Shown here piece after piece: positions 10,081 through 23,647 of a stretch of 64,000 nt of DNA. The translations under genes and the position numbers were made by a program. Source of the DNA: Gammaproteobacteria bacterium. Lineage in GTDB: Bacteria; Pseudomonadota; Gammaproteobacteria; Chromatiales; Chromatiaceae. Position 1 is the stretch's first letter. Each line of letters begins with the position of its first letter. The stretch spans positions 1-64,000 of the forward strand of contig JAGRGQ010000008.1 in NCBI GenBank assembly GCA_020445405.1. The letters run 5' to 3'. Under the pieces are notes generated by a model, which saw nothing but the letters and a program-made list of their open reading frames with translations, did not search any database and was not told where the DNA came from.

Positions 10081-10812
10081 ATGCGCCAAATTGTACTGGA
10101 CACGGAAACGACCGGGCTGGACCCCACCCAGGGCCACAGAATAATCGAGATCGGCTGCGTCGAGATGGTCGACCGGCGATTGACCGGCAGGAATTTTCAT
10201 CAATACCTGCAACCCGACCGCGAGATAGACAGAGCTGCGCAGGAGGTGCACGGCATCAGCAACGAGTTTTTGGCTGACAAACCCCGCTTTGGCGATCTGG
10301 TGGAGGATTTTCTGGATTATCTGCAGGGCGCGGAGTTGATCATTCACAATGCCCCTTTCGACGTCGGTTTTCTCAACTATGAGCTTGGCCGGCTGGATCC
10401 GGAACAGCCGCCGATCGAGAGCAGGTGCAGCATCATAGATACCCTGGCATTGGCGAAGAGAATGCATCCCGGACAGAGAAACAGCCTGGATGCGCTGTGC
10501 AAGCGCTACTCGATCGACAACAGCCAGCGCGAACTTCATGGCGCACTGCTGGACTCGGAAATACTGGCCGAAGTCTATCTTTCCATGACCGGAGGGCAGA
10601 CGAATCTGTTACTCGATGGGACGCATGCAGGACAGGACGAAATCAGCGGCAGCGGTATCAGGCGATTGCCTTCACGGCGCGCCGCGCTGAAGGTGGTTTA
10701 TGCCGGACATGAGGAGCTCGAATTTCACCAGGCGTGTCTGGCCGACATTGAAAAGGCGAGCGGTGGAATCTGTATATGGAACTCGTTGCAACCGGATTCG
10801 GAGTCAGGTTGA
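10081..10812 (+). CDS. dnaQ: DNA polymerase III epsilon subunit (3'-5' proofreading exonuclease)
   Basis: A 243-residue DEDDh exonuclease that proofreads for the replicative polymerase. Exo I is LDTETTGLDP (residues 5-14), Exo II is IHNAPFDVGFLNYEL, and Exo III is HGALLDSEILAEVYL with the catalytic His and Asp. The C-terminal tail after about residue 185 is the segment that in E. coli binds the alpha subunit. It follows rnhA by 121 bp and converges with the fnr gene, overlapping its end by 9 bp. Confidence 0.95.
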   Translation: MRQIVLDTETTGLDPTQGHRIIEIGCVEMVDRRLTGRNFHQYLQPDREIDRAAQEVHGISNEFLADKPRFGDLVEDFLDYLQGAELIIHNAPFDVGFLNYELGRLDPEQPPIESRCSIIDTLALAKRMHPGQRNSLDALCKRYSIDNSQRELHGALLDSEILAEVYLSMTGGQTNLLLDGTHAGQDEISGSGIRRLPSRRAALKVVYAGHEELEFHQACLADIEKASGGICIWNSLQPDSESG

Positions 10813-11562
10813 CTGGATTCGGTCCTTGTCGCTGTGTGATCGTCTGGTAACGGTTTCCATCCGCTGCAGATCGAGCAGCTTTATATGTTTGCGTTCAACT
10901 TCGAGCAGTCCCTCCTCCTGGAAACGGGTAAACAGCCGGCTCACGGTTTCCACCGCAAGTCCCAGGTAGTTGCCGATCTCGTGACGGGACATGCTGAGAT
11001 AAAAGTCGTAGGGTGAAAAGCCGCGGCGCTTGAATCTTGCCGACAGACTTAACAGGAACGCCGCCAGCCGCTCTTCGGCGTTATTCTTGCCCAGCAGCGT
11101 CAACATGCTTTCGTCCTGGCTGATCTCCCTGCTGAGGAGGCGATACATCTGGTGTTGCAGACTCGGCATGCTGGTACTCAACTCCTCCAGATGACCGAAG
11201 GGGATTTCGCAGATGGCGGCGGTTTCGAGTACCTTGGCTGAGCAGTTGTGGCTGGCATTTTCAATCGCATCCAGGCCGATCAGTTCCCCCGGCAGGTGAA
11301 ATCCCAGAACCTGCTCACCGCCGTCCTCGCTCGGGGCGTAGGTTTTTACCGAACCGGTTTTTACAATATAGAGGCATTCGAAGGGGTCGCTTTCGCGAAA
11401 CAGATGATCGCCTCTGTGCAGCGGCCGGCTGCGTTTGATTATCCGGTCCAGCCTGTCCATATCCTCCGGGTCCAGACCCATCGGCAGGCAAAGGGTGACC
11501 AGGCTGCAACTTTTGCAGGCGATCTTAAGATTTTCGAAGGAGATGACTTTCCGGTCGCTCAA
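10804..11562 (-). CDS. fnr: FNR-type oxygen-sensing transcriptional regulator (first copy)
   Basis: A 252-residue Crp/Fnr-family regulator. Three N-terminal cysteines in CKSCSLVTLC (C-X2-C-X5-C) and a fourth in SHNCSAKV match the [4Fe-4S] ligand set of FNR, so DNA binding should be lost on contact with oxygen. The recognition helix contains ETVSR, which in FNR reads TTGAT half-sites. The only usable start is TTG 11562, because an in-frame TGA lies two codons upstream and no downstream ATG comes before the cysteines. Two perfect FNR boxes upstream point to autoregulation. It converges with dnaQ. Confidence 0.93.
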   Translation of the reverse strand: MSDRKVISFENLKIACKSCSLVTLCLPMGLDPEDMDRLDRIIKRSRPLHRGDHLFRESDPFECLYIVKTGSVKTYAPSEDGGEQVLGFHLPGELIGLDAIENASHNCSAKVLETAAICEIPFGHLEELSTSMPSLQHQMYRLLSREISQDESMLTLLGKNNAEERLAAFLLSLSARFKRRGFSPYDFYLSMSRHEIGNYLGLAVETVSRLFTRFQEEGLLEVERKHIKLLDLQRMETVTRRSHSDKDRIQST

Positions 11563-11613
11563 AATTCAGCCCAGGGGTTATTTGTCCGATTGGGTCCTAT
11601 TGTGGCTTTTCGT

Positions 11614-11627
11614 TTGATCTGGATCAA
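11614..11627. promoter_or_regulatory. FNR box (TTGATCTGGATCAA)
   Basis: Perfect match to the FNR consensus TTGAT-N4-ATCAA, centred about 58 bp upstream of the TTG start of the minus-strand fnr gene. It could also act on pyrG, which starts 336 bp away on the other side, but fnr is closer. Confidence 0.88.
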
Positions 11628-11635
11628 GTTGATTC

Positions 11636-11649
11636 TTGATCCAAATCAA
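11636..11649. promoter_or_regulatory. Second FNR box (TTGATCCAAATCAA)
   Basis: Another perfect TTGAT-N4-ATCAA, 22 bp centre-to-centre from the first. That spacing is about two helical turns, so two FNR dimers could sit on the same face of the DNA. Confidence 0.88.
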
Positions 11650-14457
<2,808 letters not shown>

Positions 14458-14646
14458 GAACCGGATTTACGCCCCTGAAACCAGGTTCTGCCGCTCTATT
14501 TTTCGTCGGTAATATTGGGGTAACAAATGTAGGCAAACATGCAGGTGTGTTGGCACAGTTCGGAATCAATCCCGCCAGGCGGAGTGGATCTGGCGCCGCT
14601 TGTTCGGATAAATTCGTTTTGACTCACCGCAGCTAATCGGAACGCA

Positions 14647-16268
<1,622 letters not shown>

Positions 16269-16272
<4 letters not shown>

Positions 16273-16985
16273 GCCGGGTGCTGCGTTACTGGGGTGTCGT
16301 ACCTGCTGCCGGCGTAGGTCGGCGCATGGGGGGTGCAGTACCCAAGCAGTATCTCTCGGTGAACGGCAGGTTGGTGATCGAACACGCGCTTGGCAGGCTG
16401 CTCCACCATCCATTGATCGAACGTGTTTACGTGGCGTTGTCCCGCGAGGACCGTTGGTGGGATGAGAACTGCTATGCCGGACATGCCCGGATAGTGCCGG
16501 TGGAGGGAGGCACCGAGAGAAGCCACTCGGTACTCAACGCGCTCTGCCGGATTAGTGAGGAAGCCGACCCGGAGGACTGGGTGTTGGTGCATGATGCAGC
16601 CCGACCCTGTCTTCGTGCGGCGGATATCGACCGGTTGCTCCAGGCGCTTGCGGACGATCCCGTAGGCGGCATTCTCGCCGGTCGTCTGGCAGACACCGTG
16701 AAACTGGAGGAGCAGCCGGGGGTGGTTGCTGAAACACTCCCGCGGGACCGTTTGTGGCGGGCGTTCACCCCGCAGATGTTCCGGTTCAACCTGCTGCAAG
16801 AATCCCTTGGCGCTGCATTACAGGCAGGCAGATCGGTCACCGATGAGGCCAGCGCAATCGAGATGCGCGGTTTGAAACCGAGGCTCGTGGAGGGGCATGC
16901 GGACAACATCAAAATCACCCACCCCAGGGACCTCGAGTTGGCCGGCTTTTATCTGCAGCAGCAGAATTGCGGGGTTGTCGAATAG
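16269..16985 (+). CDS. ispD: 2-C-methyl-D-erythritol 4-phosphate cytidylyltransferase
   Basis: A 238-residue nucleotidyltransferase of the MEP isoprenoid pathway that loads CMP onto methylerythritol phosphate. The N-terminal CTP-binding loop PAAGVGRRMGG with PKQY, the central VLVHDAARPC, and RAFTPQMF and TDEASAIE near the C-terminus are family signatures. It starts with GTG overlapping the ftsB stop. ispF follows after 69 bp. Confidence 0.96.
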
Positions 16986-17054
16986 CTGCAAAATCGTATC
17001 ATTCCCATATTACATGGTGTACAAACCGATTGATGATCGATCAGGCGGGTGAAT

Positions 17055-17528
17055 ATGAGGATTGGACAGGGTTACGATGCGCATAAGTTCGCACCCGGCC
17101 GCAGACTTGTGCTGGGAGGAGTGGAGATTTCCTATAATTTCGGCCTGATGGCGCATTCCGATGGTGACGTTCTGATTCACGCCATCTGCGATGCACTGCT
17201 TGGCGCTGCCGGCCTGAGGGACATCGGCCATCAGTTTCCGGATAGCAGCGATGAATACAAAAACATTGACAGCCGTGTGCTGCTGCGCGCCGTGCGCGAG
17301 AAAATCGAGGAGCTGAATCTGGGTGTCGGTAACCTGGACGCTACGCTGGTGGCGCAGATGCCCAGGTTGTCACCCTACATCGATAGCATGCGCATCCGTA
17401 TCGCGGCCGATTTGAAGGTCGATGCAGACCGCGTCAATGTCAAAGCCACGACCACTGAGGGGATGGGTTTTAACGGACGGGGCGAGGGTATAGAGGCTCA
17501 GGCAGTGGTATTGCTGGTGGAAAAGTGA
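17055..17528 (+). CDS. ispF: 2-C-methyl-D-erythritol 2,4-cyclodiphosphate synthase
   Basis: A 157-residue trimeric MEP-pathway enzyme. The metal-binding GYDAHKF (Asp, His) near the start and the later HSDGDVLIHAICDALLGAAG signature are clear, as is KATTTEGMGFNGRGEGI near the end. ATG 17055 follows AGGCGGGTGA; an in-frame GTG at 17049 is less likely. The stop TGA overlaps the GTG start of truD. Confidence 0.97.
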   Translation: MRIGQGYDAHKFAPGRRLVLGGVEISYNFGLMAHSDGDVLIHAICDALLGAAGLRDIGHQFPDSSDEYKNIDSRVLLRAVREKIEELNLGVGNLDATLVAQMPRLSPYIDSMRIRIAADLKVDADRVNVKATTTEGMGFNGRGEGIEAQAVVLLVEK

Positions 17529-18664
17529 GTGTTCAGCCAACCATGGAGGGGAAATCGGGGGCGCATGCGGATGCCACAGACATCACGGATTCGTGCGCGG
17601 CGCTGGATAACCCTGCGCCGCCGCCCGGTGAAAAACCCGTGCTGGCACTGCCTTTTGCATTTGGAGGACCATGCTGCCGCGCTATCCTGAGACTGGAACC
17701 CGAGGACTTTCAGGTGGACGAGGTGACATTGGTCGAACCCGATGGTAAAGGTGAGCACGTATTGCTCTGGATCGAAAAACGCAATGCCAACACGGACTGG
17801 TTGGCAGGCCAGCTGGCGCGTCATGCCGGTGTGCCGCGTGTTGACGTCAGCTATGCGGGAATGAAGGATCGCCGGGCATTGGCCCGTCAATGGTTTTCAG
17901 TGCGTCTGGCGGCGCGGCCGGAACCGGATTGGGAAGTCTTGGAATCCAAAGAGTTCCGGATTCTGAGAACCGTACGCCACAGCCGGAAACTGAAGACCGG
18001 GGCGTTGCACGGCAACCGCTTCCTGATTCGCGCGCGTCGGTTGGAGGGTGACACGGAACAGCTGGTGGACCGGTTACATCAGCTCGCTCAATACGGCATG
18101 CCCAACTATTTCGGCGAGCAGCGTTTCGGCCGGGAAAACTCGAATCTCAGCGGGGCTTTGTCAATGTTCGCAGGCACCGCGGGGAGGCTGTCGCGCCAGC
18201 GGCGCGGACTCTATCTGTCCGCCGCCCGCTCCCTGTTGTTCAACAAGGTGCTGGCTGACCGGGTTGCCGCAGGCAACTGGAATCAGCCGCTGGTGGGAGA
18301 CCGCCTGATGCTGGACGGAAGCCGCAACAGCTTCGTGGCGGATCGGATTGATGCGGAAATACTACGTCGTACCTCCAGCATGGAGGTGCATCCGTCGGGA
18401 CCGCTTTGGGGGGCGGGTGCTCTTCAAGTGGAGGGAGAGGCAGAAAGACTGGAGCGGAAGTCGCTGACCGCGATGGAGGATTTTCGCGCGGGTGTGGAAA
18501 GATCCGGCCTGAAACAGGAGCGCCGGTCTTTGCGCGCGCGAGTTAACGACCTTGGCTGGACGCTCTCCGGCGGTGAGCTGGAATTGAGTTTTTATCTTCC
18601 CAGGGGTGGCTATGCCACGGCAATGCTGCGTGAGTGCCTGGATTATCGGTCGGCAACATGCTGA
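17525..18664 (+). CDS. truD: tRNA pseudouridine(13) synthase TruD
   Basis: A 379-residue enzyme that makes pseudouridine 13 in tRNA-Glu and related tRNAs. The catalytic Asp is in SYAGMKDRRALARQWFS; EDFQVDE, GNRFLIR and MPNYFGEQRFGR are also family signatures. It has a longer N-terminus than E. coli TruD (about 40 extra, low-complexity residues before LPFAFGGP), so the true start may lie downstream of the GTG that overlaps ispF. It is followed with zero gap by the convergent Smr gene, which separates it from surE. Confidence 0.95.
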   Translation: MSVQPTMEGKSGAHADATDITDSCAALDNPAPPPGEKPVLALPFAFGGPCCRAILRLEPEDFQVDEVTLVEPDGKGEHVLLWIEKRNANTDWLAGQLARHAGVPRVDVSYAGMKDRRALARQWFSVRLAARPEPDWEVLESKEFRILRTVRHSRKLKTGALHGNRFLIRARRLEGDTEQLVDRLHQLAQYGMPNYFGEQRFGRENSNLSGALSMFAGTAGRLSRQRRGLYLSAARSLLFNKVLADRVAAGNWNQPLVGDRLMLDGSRNSFVADRIDAEILRRTSSMEVHPSGPLWGAGALQVEGEAERLERKSLTAMEDFRAGVERSGLKQERRSLRARVNDLGWTLSGGELELSFYLPRGGYATAMLRECLDYRSATC

Positions 18665-19210
18665 TCATTTGCGACCGCCGCCTCTTTTGAGTAAAACATA
18701 AACAGCACCGGAACCGCCGTCGAAACGGGCTGCCGAACAAAATGCGAGGACTTCAGCACGCTGTCGCAGCCACTGGTTCGTTTTTTGTTTAAGCACCGGT
18801 TGTTGTGTATCCGAGCCGAAACCCTTGCCATGTATGATGTGGATCACCCGCAGTCTGTGCTGCCGGGCAAAAGCAAGAAATCGGATCAATTCGAGACGTG
18901 CTTCGGATACTCTGAAACCGTGCAGGTCGAGCGTCGCCTGTGGCGGGATATGGCCCCGCCTCAGTTCCAGAAACAGTCGCTTCTGTATGCCCGGCCGAAC
19001 GAACTCCAGTATTTCGCCGGTTTCGATGTTCAGATCGACCAATTCCTGCTCTTCATTGGCCGGGAAAAGCGTTTTGTCAGGCGGCAGCGGGACGGGCCTC
19101 AACTTTTTTCTATAAGGCTCAATCCGGTCGTCGTAGTGCCGCAGGGTGCCGTTCATCTCATTGCGGAACAGGTCTCGCTCTTCCTCTGCGTCCCGGTGCT
19201 TCTTGGTCAT
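18665..19210 (-). CDS. Smr-domain protein (SmrA/SmrB type)
   Basis: A 181-residue cytoplasmic protein. The C-terminal half is an Smr domain with TLDLHGFRVSEAR, then VIHIIHGKGFGSD and GGSGAVYVLL, the strands and loops that form the nuclease-like fold. Known relatives are E. coli YdaL (SmrA) and YfcN (SmrB, which cleaves mRNA at collided ribosomes). The conserved GGSGA-YV-L ending looks more like YdaL, but the exact role is open. The ATG at 19210 has AGGA 4-7 bases upstream; earlier in-frame starts extend into sequence unlike the family. It interrupts the usual truD-surE adjacency in antisense. Confidence 0.85.
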   Translation of the reverse strand: MTKKHRDAEEERDLFRNEMNGTLRHYDDRIEPYRKKLRPVPLPPDKTLFPANEEQELVDLNIETGEILEFVRPGIQKRLFLELRRGHIPPQATLDLHGFRVSEARLELIRFLAFARQHRLRVIHIIHGKGFGSDTQQPVLKQKTNQWLRQRAEVLAFCSAARFDGGSGAVYVLLKRGGGRK

Positions 19211-19656
19211 GATTCCTGCGCCTGATTGATGTCGGATCGGGGGTTGACTGCCGTGCGGTGCCCAGTGCATTTCCGTTGACACGATCATATCTTGCCAAAT
19301 GCTGCCGCGATGTAAAGAATGCGCAGGCAGCCGCAGTATCTGCGAAGGGCCACAGCCGGAATACCGGGATGAGTCCCGCATTTATTTCCAGTATAGTTTG
19401 ACCTTTGTAAAGATCATTGTTCTGTCGGGTATTTCCAGCAGGATCCTGTTCGAGATCGGAGAACCTGTTACGGGAGAGCCAATTTGGCCTGTTTTGCCGC
19501 TCACCCTTGTTAATTATGCGTGATTATTCGCCTCAGATGACCGAACAAAAGGACTCAAATTGGGCCTGCCCCCGCTGCCACCGCCGAGAATATCGGATTC
19601 GCCGGATTCGCGGGCACATCGATCGGGCCGTCTTCCATTCTCCGGCAGGCACCTGA
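19211..19656. other. Divergent region between the Smr gene and surE
   Basis: No well-supported gene is present. A 39-codon reading frame at 19537-19656 (starting MTEQKDSNWACPRC) ends directly at the surE ATG, but it has no clear ribosome-binding site and its reality is doubtful. A TTGACC at 19398 resembles a -35 element, but no good -10 is found at the right spacing. Confidence 0.3.
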
Positions 19657-20409
19657 ATGAGAATTTTGTTGAGCAACGACGACGGCTACCGCGCGCCGGG
19701 ACTAAAAGCACTGTATGACGCGCTGCTGCCGCTCGCCGAGATAACGGTTGTGGCCCCCGAGCGTAATCGCAGTGGCGCAAGTAACTCACTGACGTTGGAA
19801 AATCCTATTCGCGCGGAGCAGGCGGAAAACGGTTTCATTCGCGTCGACGGTACGCCCACTGACTGTGTTCATCTGGCGATTACCGGTTTATTGGAACAGG
19901 AGCCGGATATGGTTATCGCCGGTATAAATGCAGGTGCCAATCTCGGAGATGATGTACTCTATTCCGGTACCGTAGCGGCGGCTACCGAAGGGAGATTTCT
20001 CGGATTACCCGCGATTGCGCTCTCCATGACGAGTCTTGAACCGAGGTATTACGAGACCGGTGCGCGGGTGGCGGCGACGCTGGTAATGCGTCTGTTGGTT
20101 TCACCGCTCTCTCCGGACTCCATCATCAATGTCAACATACCGGACCTGCCTTTTGCATCCTTGAAGGGATACCAGGTGACCAGACTTGGACACCGGCACA
20201 AATCCGAACCGGTGGTCAGGGATACCGACCCGAGAGGCCGCATCATCTATTGGGTGGGCCCTGCTGGATTGGAGCAGGATGCCGGACCGGGCACCGATTT
20301 CAATGCGGTGCGGGAGGGTTTCGTGTCGGTGACGCCGCTGCAGGTGGATTTGACCCGGCATGCAGCGCTTGAAAATCTCGGCAGATGGATCAGCGGGATA
20401 GAACGATGA
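19657..20409 (+). CDS. surE: 5'/3'-nucleotidase SurE
   Basis: A 250-residue metal-dependent phosphatase acting on nucleoside monophosphates, linked to stress survival. It opens with [15 protein letters not shown] (the DD metal ligands), then [27 protein letters not shown], and [20 protein letters not shown], all SurE hallmarks. The ribosome-binding site is weak (CAGG). The stop overlaps the pcm start by ATGA. The order surE-pcm-yqaA-nlpD-rpoS corresponds to the E. coli rpoS neighbourhood. Confidence 0.97.
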   Translation: MRILLSNDDGYRAPGLKALYDALLPLAEITVVAPERNRSGASNSLTLENPIRAEQAENGFIRVDGTPTDCVHLAITGLLEQEPDMVIAGINAGANLGDDVLYSGTVAAATEGRFLGLPAIALSMTSLEPRYYETGARVAATLVMRLLVSPLSPDSIINVNIPDLPFASLKGYQVTRLGHRHKSEPVVRDTDPRGRIIYWVGPAGLEQDAGPGTDFNAVREGFVSVTPLQVDLTRHAALENLGRWISGIER

Positions 20410-21068
20410 TCAATCCCCTGCATCGCGGCATCGGTATGACCTCGGAACGCACCCACAAACGTCTGATCAGGCGCTTGCGGGAGAAGGGTATTCAGGATCT
20501 CAACGTATTGAATGCCATGCGGGCAACACCCCGGCATATCTTCGTGGATGAAGCATTGGCGAGCCGGGCTTACGAGGATACGGCACTTCCCATAGGCCAC
20601 GGGCAGACCATTTCACAACCCTACATCGTGGCCCGCATGACCGAACTCCTGATCGAGGCGGGACCGCTGGATACAGTGCTTGAAATCGGCACAGGTTCGG
20701 GCTATCAGACAGCGGTACTTTCCAGGCTGGTAAAGCGCATCTACAGCGTCGAGCGGATAGAGTCCCTGCAGCGGCTTGCGCGCAAACGGTTTCAGGAGCT
20801 GGGATTTCGAAATATTCGTCTGCGCCATTCGGATGGCGGCATGGGACTGCCCGAGTATGCACCGTTCGACGGTATTTTGGTTACCGCTGCGCCGGAGGGG
20901 ATTCCCCGCACACTGGTCGAGCAGTTGAAGCCGGGTGGGCGTATGGTATTGCCGATCGGGCAGGAACAGGCACAGGTTCTGGTGCGGGTTACCCGCACCG
21001 CAGGAGGATATGAGAAGGAGTTGCTGGAAAGAGTGGCATTTGTTCCATTACTCCAGGGAACGCAGTAG
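20406..21068 (+). CDS. pcm: Protein-L-isoaspartate O-methyltransferase
   Basis: A 220-residue enzyme that methylates isoaspartyl residues to start repair of aged proteins. Signatures: [37 protein letters not shown] (substrate loop), [16 protein letters not shown] (SAM motif I), [11 protein letters not shown] and [15 protein letters not shown] 20406 overlaps the surE stop; the frame is also open upstream to 20385. Confidence 0.96.
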   Translation: MINPLHRGIGMTSERTHKRLIRRLREKGIQDLNVLNAMRATPRHIFVDEALASRAYEDTALPIGHGQTISQPYIVARMTELLIEAGPLDTVLEIGTGSGYQTAVLSRLVKRIYSVERIESLQRLARKRFQELGFRNIRLRHSDGGMGLPEYAPFDGILVTAAPEGIPRTLVEQLKPGGRMVLPIGQEQAQVLVRVTRTAGGYEKELLERVAFVPLLQGTQ

Positions 21069-21144
21069 CGTGGTTTTCGAATAGGATTGCGAGTTGTTTA
21101 CCGAGAATATTGCAAACATCCAATTTAACGGCGGAGTGCACTGA

Positions 21145-21723
21145 ATGCGACTGTTTTCATCGCTTTACGAGCGTGTGATGGTCTGGTCCCGGCATCGACA
21201 TGCACCTCGCTACCTGATGGGACTCAGTTTTGCGGAGTCCTCCTTTTTTCCCATACCGCCGGATGTGATGCTGGCTCCAATGGCATTGGCCGCCCCCGCG
21301 CGCGCCTGGCATTTTGCGTCAATCACAACGATTGCTTCGGTCGTGGGTGGTCTGTTTGGGTATTCTATCGGCGTATTTGCATTCGAATTGGTGGAGCCGC
21401 TACTGCGTGATGCGGGATACTATGCCAACTATCTGCAGGCCAGGGAGTGGTTCTCCGAGTGGGGCTTCTGGGCGGTATTCCTGGCTGGTTTTTCACCCAT
21501 TCCGTACAAAGTATTTACCATCACAGCGGGTGTTATATCGATGGCGCTGGTGCCATTCGTGCTGGCATCGCTGATTGGGCGTGGCGCGCGTTTCTTTCTG
21601 GTCGCCGCGCTTATGGCCTGGGGAGGCGAGAGAATGGAAAGCAATCTCAAACAGTATATTGAACGCATCGGCTGGGCAATGGTGATATTGATGATTGGGG
21701 TTATTATAGTAGCTAAATTTTAG
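21145..21723 (+). CDS. YqaA/DedA-like VTT-domain membrane protein
   Basis: A 192-residue inner-membrane protein with four to five hydrophobic helices. The motif AESSFFPIPPDVMLAPMALA near residue 30 and FLAGFSPIPYKVFTITAGV near residue 115 are typical of the VTT/DedA family, YqaA subgroup. Many DedA members are lipid-carrier or undecaprenyl-phosphate flippases; the substrate of YqaA is not established. It sits between pcm and nlpD as in many gammaproteobacteria. A GGAG ribosome-binding site lies about 9 bp upstream. Confidence 0.88.
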   Translation: MRLFSSLYERVMVWSRHRHAPRYLMGLSFAESSFFPIPPDVMLAPMALAAPARAWHFASITTIASVVGGLFGYSIGVFAFELVEPLLRDAGYYANYLQAREWFSEWGFWAVFLAGFSPIPYKVFTITAGVISMALVPFVLASLIGRGARFFLVAALMAWGGERMESNLKQYIERIGWAMVILMIGVIIVAKF

Positions 21724-21727
21724 TGCT

Positions 21728-22567
21728 TTGGCTTCGAGGTCGACAGGCTGGTTGAGATTCCTGACACTTGCCGCATCGGTATTGGCGGGTGCGCAGCTGA
21801 GTGGCTGCAGCGCTCCCACCCGGGCAAAAGTGGTATCCTTGGAAAAACCGGTGAGAAGCGCACAAACCGGAGCCCGGTCGTCCTATCACCGGGTAAAAAA
21901 GGGGGATACCCTGTACACAATCGCCTGGCTTTATGGTCTCGATTTTCAAGAGCTTGCAGGCTGGAACGGTATCAACCCCCCTTATACTATTTACCCGGGA
22001 CAGACGCTGCGACTCTCCTACCCGGTTAAACGGGGAGCGCCAGCCAGGCATGGCGAGAAGCAAACGGTGCCTGCCAGCCGTCCCGCAACCACAGTAAAAA
22101 AGCCTCCGGCTTCGGTTGCCGCAAGGTCCGCGGGCACCAGGGCCACTCCCTCGGAGCAGGCCGTAGTCGCCAGAGAGTTTAACGAGCGTACAAGACTGGC
22201 ATGGCAATGGCCCACCAGGGGGAAACTGGAGCAACGTTTTTCCAACGTTGATCCCAGCCGCAAAGGCATAAAGATAAGCGGCAACAGCGGCCAGAAGGTG
22301 GTCGCAGCGGAAAGTGGAAAGGTGGTCTATGCAGGGAGTGGTTTGATAGGGTATGGTCGACTTATCATAATCAAACACAACAAAAACTATCTAAGTGCTT
22401 ATGGCCATAACAGAAAGCTGCTGGTGGAAGAGGGGGCGGTTGTGAAAAAAGGTGAAGTGGTGGCGGAAATGGGTAGAAATGGTGCGGGCAATCCAACGCT
22501 GCATTTTGAGATCAGGAGAAACGGGACGCCGGTAAACCCGTTGAAGCTTCTTCCCCGGCAGCGCTAA
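21728..22567 (+). CDS. nlpD: Outer-membrane lipoprotein NlpD (LysM plus degenerate LytM)
   Basis: A 279-residue lipoprotein with lipobox AQLSGC (Cys27), one LysM repeat ([20 protein letters not shown]) and a C-terminal LytM/M23 domain. The zinc ligands of active LytM enzymes are missing: the HxxxD site reads RKGIK and the HxH site reads TLH. It is therefore an amidase activator (of AmiC in E. coli) rather than a peptidase. The only start upstream of the signal peptide is TTG 21728, four bases after the yqaA stop; a later TTG at the ninth codon is possible. It immediately precedes rpoS, whose main promoter in E. coli lies inside nlpD. Confidence 0.92.
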   Translation: MASRSTGWLRFLTLAASVLAGAQLSGCSAPTRAKVVSLEKPVRSAQTGARSSYHRVKKGDTLYTIAWLYGLDFQELAGWNGINPPYTIYPGQTLRLSYPVKRGAPARHGEKQTVPASRPATTVKKPPASVAARSAGTRATPSEQAVVAREFNERTRLAWQWPTRGKLEQRFSNVDPSRKGIKISGNSGQKVVAAESGKVVYAGSGLIGYGRLIIIKHNKNYLSAYGHNRKLLVEEGAVVKKGEVVAEMGRNGAGNPTLHFEIRRNGTPVNPLKLLPRQR

Positions 22568-22578
22568 GGTTCGATTTT

Positions 22579-23550
22579 ATGGCAGGTAAAACTCCTTCCG
22601 AAGGCGATGACGAAATGGAGCTGGAAGCAGAGCCCGAATCAGATTTGTTGCCGCCGGAAACGGATGATGACAGGATTGACGCGAAGCTCTCTTTTGAAGC
22701 CGGAGACTTTACCAGGGCACAGATAGATGCCACCCGGCTTTATCTGAGCGAAATCGGTGGTTCCAATCTGCTGTCTGCGGAGGAGGAGATTAAATTTTCG
22801 CGCCTGGCGCAGAAAGGTGATATGGCTTCCCGCCAGCGCATGATTGAAAGTAATCTGCGTCTGGTGGTTAAGATCGCCAGACGTTATATGAACCGGGGAC
22901 TGGCACTGCTGGACCTGATCGAGGAGGGCAATCTCGGATTGATCAGAGCGGTCGAAAAGTTCGACCCGGAACGGGGATTTCGCTTCTCCACCTACGCCAC
23001 CTGGTGGATTCGACAGACGATCGAACGAGCGATTATGAATCAGACCCGGACTATCCGCCTGCCGATTCACGTGGTAAAGGAGATAAACGTCTATCTCAGA
23101 GCGGCCAGGAACCTCGCCCAGACTCAGGATCACGAGCCGACCACCGAAGAGATCGCGGAATTGCTGGACAAGCCGATCGGCGAGGTGAAGCGCATGCTTG
23201 GCCTGAATGAACGCATTGCGTCGGTGGATACGCCCTTTGGCAAGGATGCGGATAAACCACTGCTGGATACCATCCCCGATCGTCAAACCCAGGATCCTAC
23301 GGTGAGTATCCAGAACGAAGGGTTGAATGCCAATCTGGATGCCTGGCTCGGCAAACTCAACCAGAAACAGCGTGAAGTCGTAGAGCGCCGTTTTGGATTG
23401 CACGGCTATGAGAATTCGACGCTTGAAGAGGTCGCCAACGAACTCGGAGTGACCCGTGAGCGGGTGCGTCAGATCCAGATGGATGCGCTGAAGCGGCTAC
23501 GCATCATCCTGGAAAAGGATGGGTTCTCAGTCGACACTATTTTCAAGTAG
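22579..23550 (+). CDS. rpoS: RNA polymerase sigma factor RpoS
   Basis: A 323-residue group 2 sigma factor for stationary phase and stress. An acidic N-terminal stretch precedes region 1.2 ([20 protein letters not shown]). Region 2 contains [20 protein letters not shown] and the -10 binding helix [20 protein letters not shown]. Region 4 ends with the helix-turn-helix [20 protein letters not shown]. It lies 12 bp downstream of nlpD and is followed by an independent promoter for the second FNR gene. Confidence 0.98.
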   Translation: MAGKTPSEGDDEMELEAEPESDLLPPETDDDRIDAKLSFEAGDFTRAQIDATRLYLSEIGGSNLLSAEEEIKFSRLAQKGDMASRQRMIESNLRLVVKIARRYMNRGLALLDLIEEGNLGLIRAVEKFDPERGFRFSTYATWWIRQTIERAIMNQTRTIRLPIHVVKEINVYLRAARNLAQTQDHEPTTEEIAELLDKPIGEVKRMLGLNERIASVDTPFGKDADKPLLDTIPDRQTQDPTVSIQNEGLNANLDAWLGKLNQKQREVVERRFGLHGYENSTLEEVANELGVTRERVRQIQMDALKRLRIILEKDGFSVDTIFK

Positions 23551-23609
23551 TCCAGTCGCTGCAACACTGACGCCGGCAGTAACCGCGCCTCCTGACCTGA
23601 TATTTGTCG

Positions 23610-23615
23610 TATAAT
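23610..23615 (+). promoter_or_regulatory. Perfect -10 hexamer (TATAAT) for the second FNR gene
   Basis: TATAAT lies 33 bp before the ATG of the downstream regulator and 60 bp after the rpoS stop. No good -35 is visible at 16-18 bp. It suggests the regulator has its own promoter with a leader of about 26 nt. Confidence 0.55.
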
Positions 23616-23647
23616 TCCCGCTAGGCCAGAATAAAAACGTTTGCGCA

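Noticed and set aside
19537..19656. 39-codon frame with a CPRC motif ending at the surE ATG
   Set aside because: There is no clear ribosome-binding site, and a single CXXC is weak evidence; kept only as a remark.
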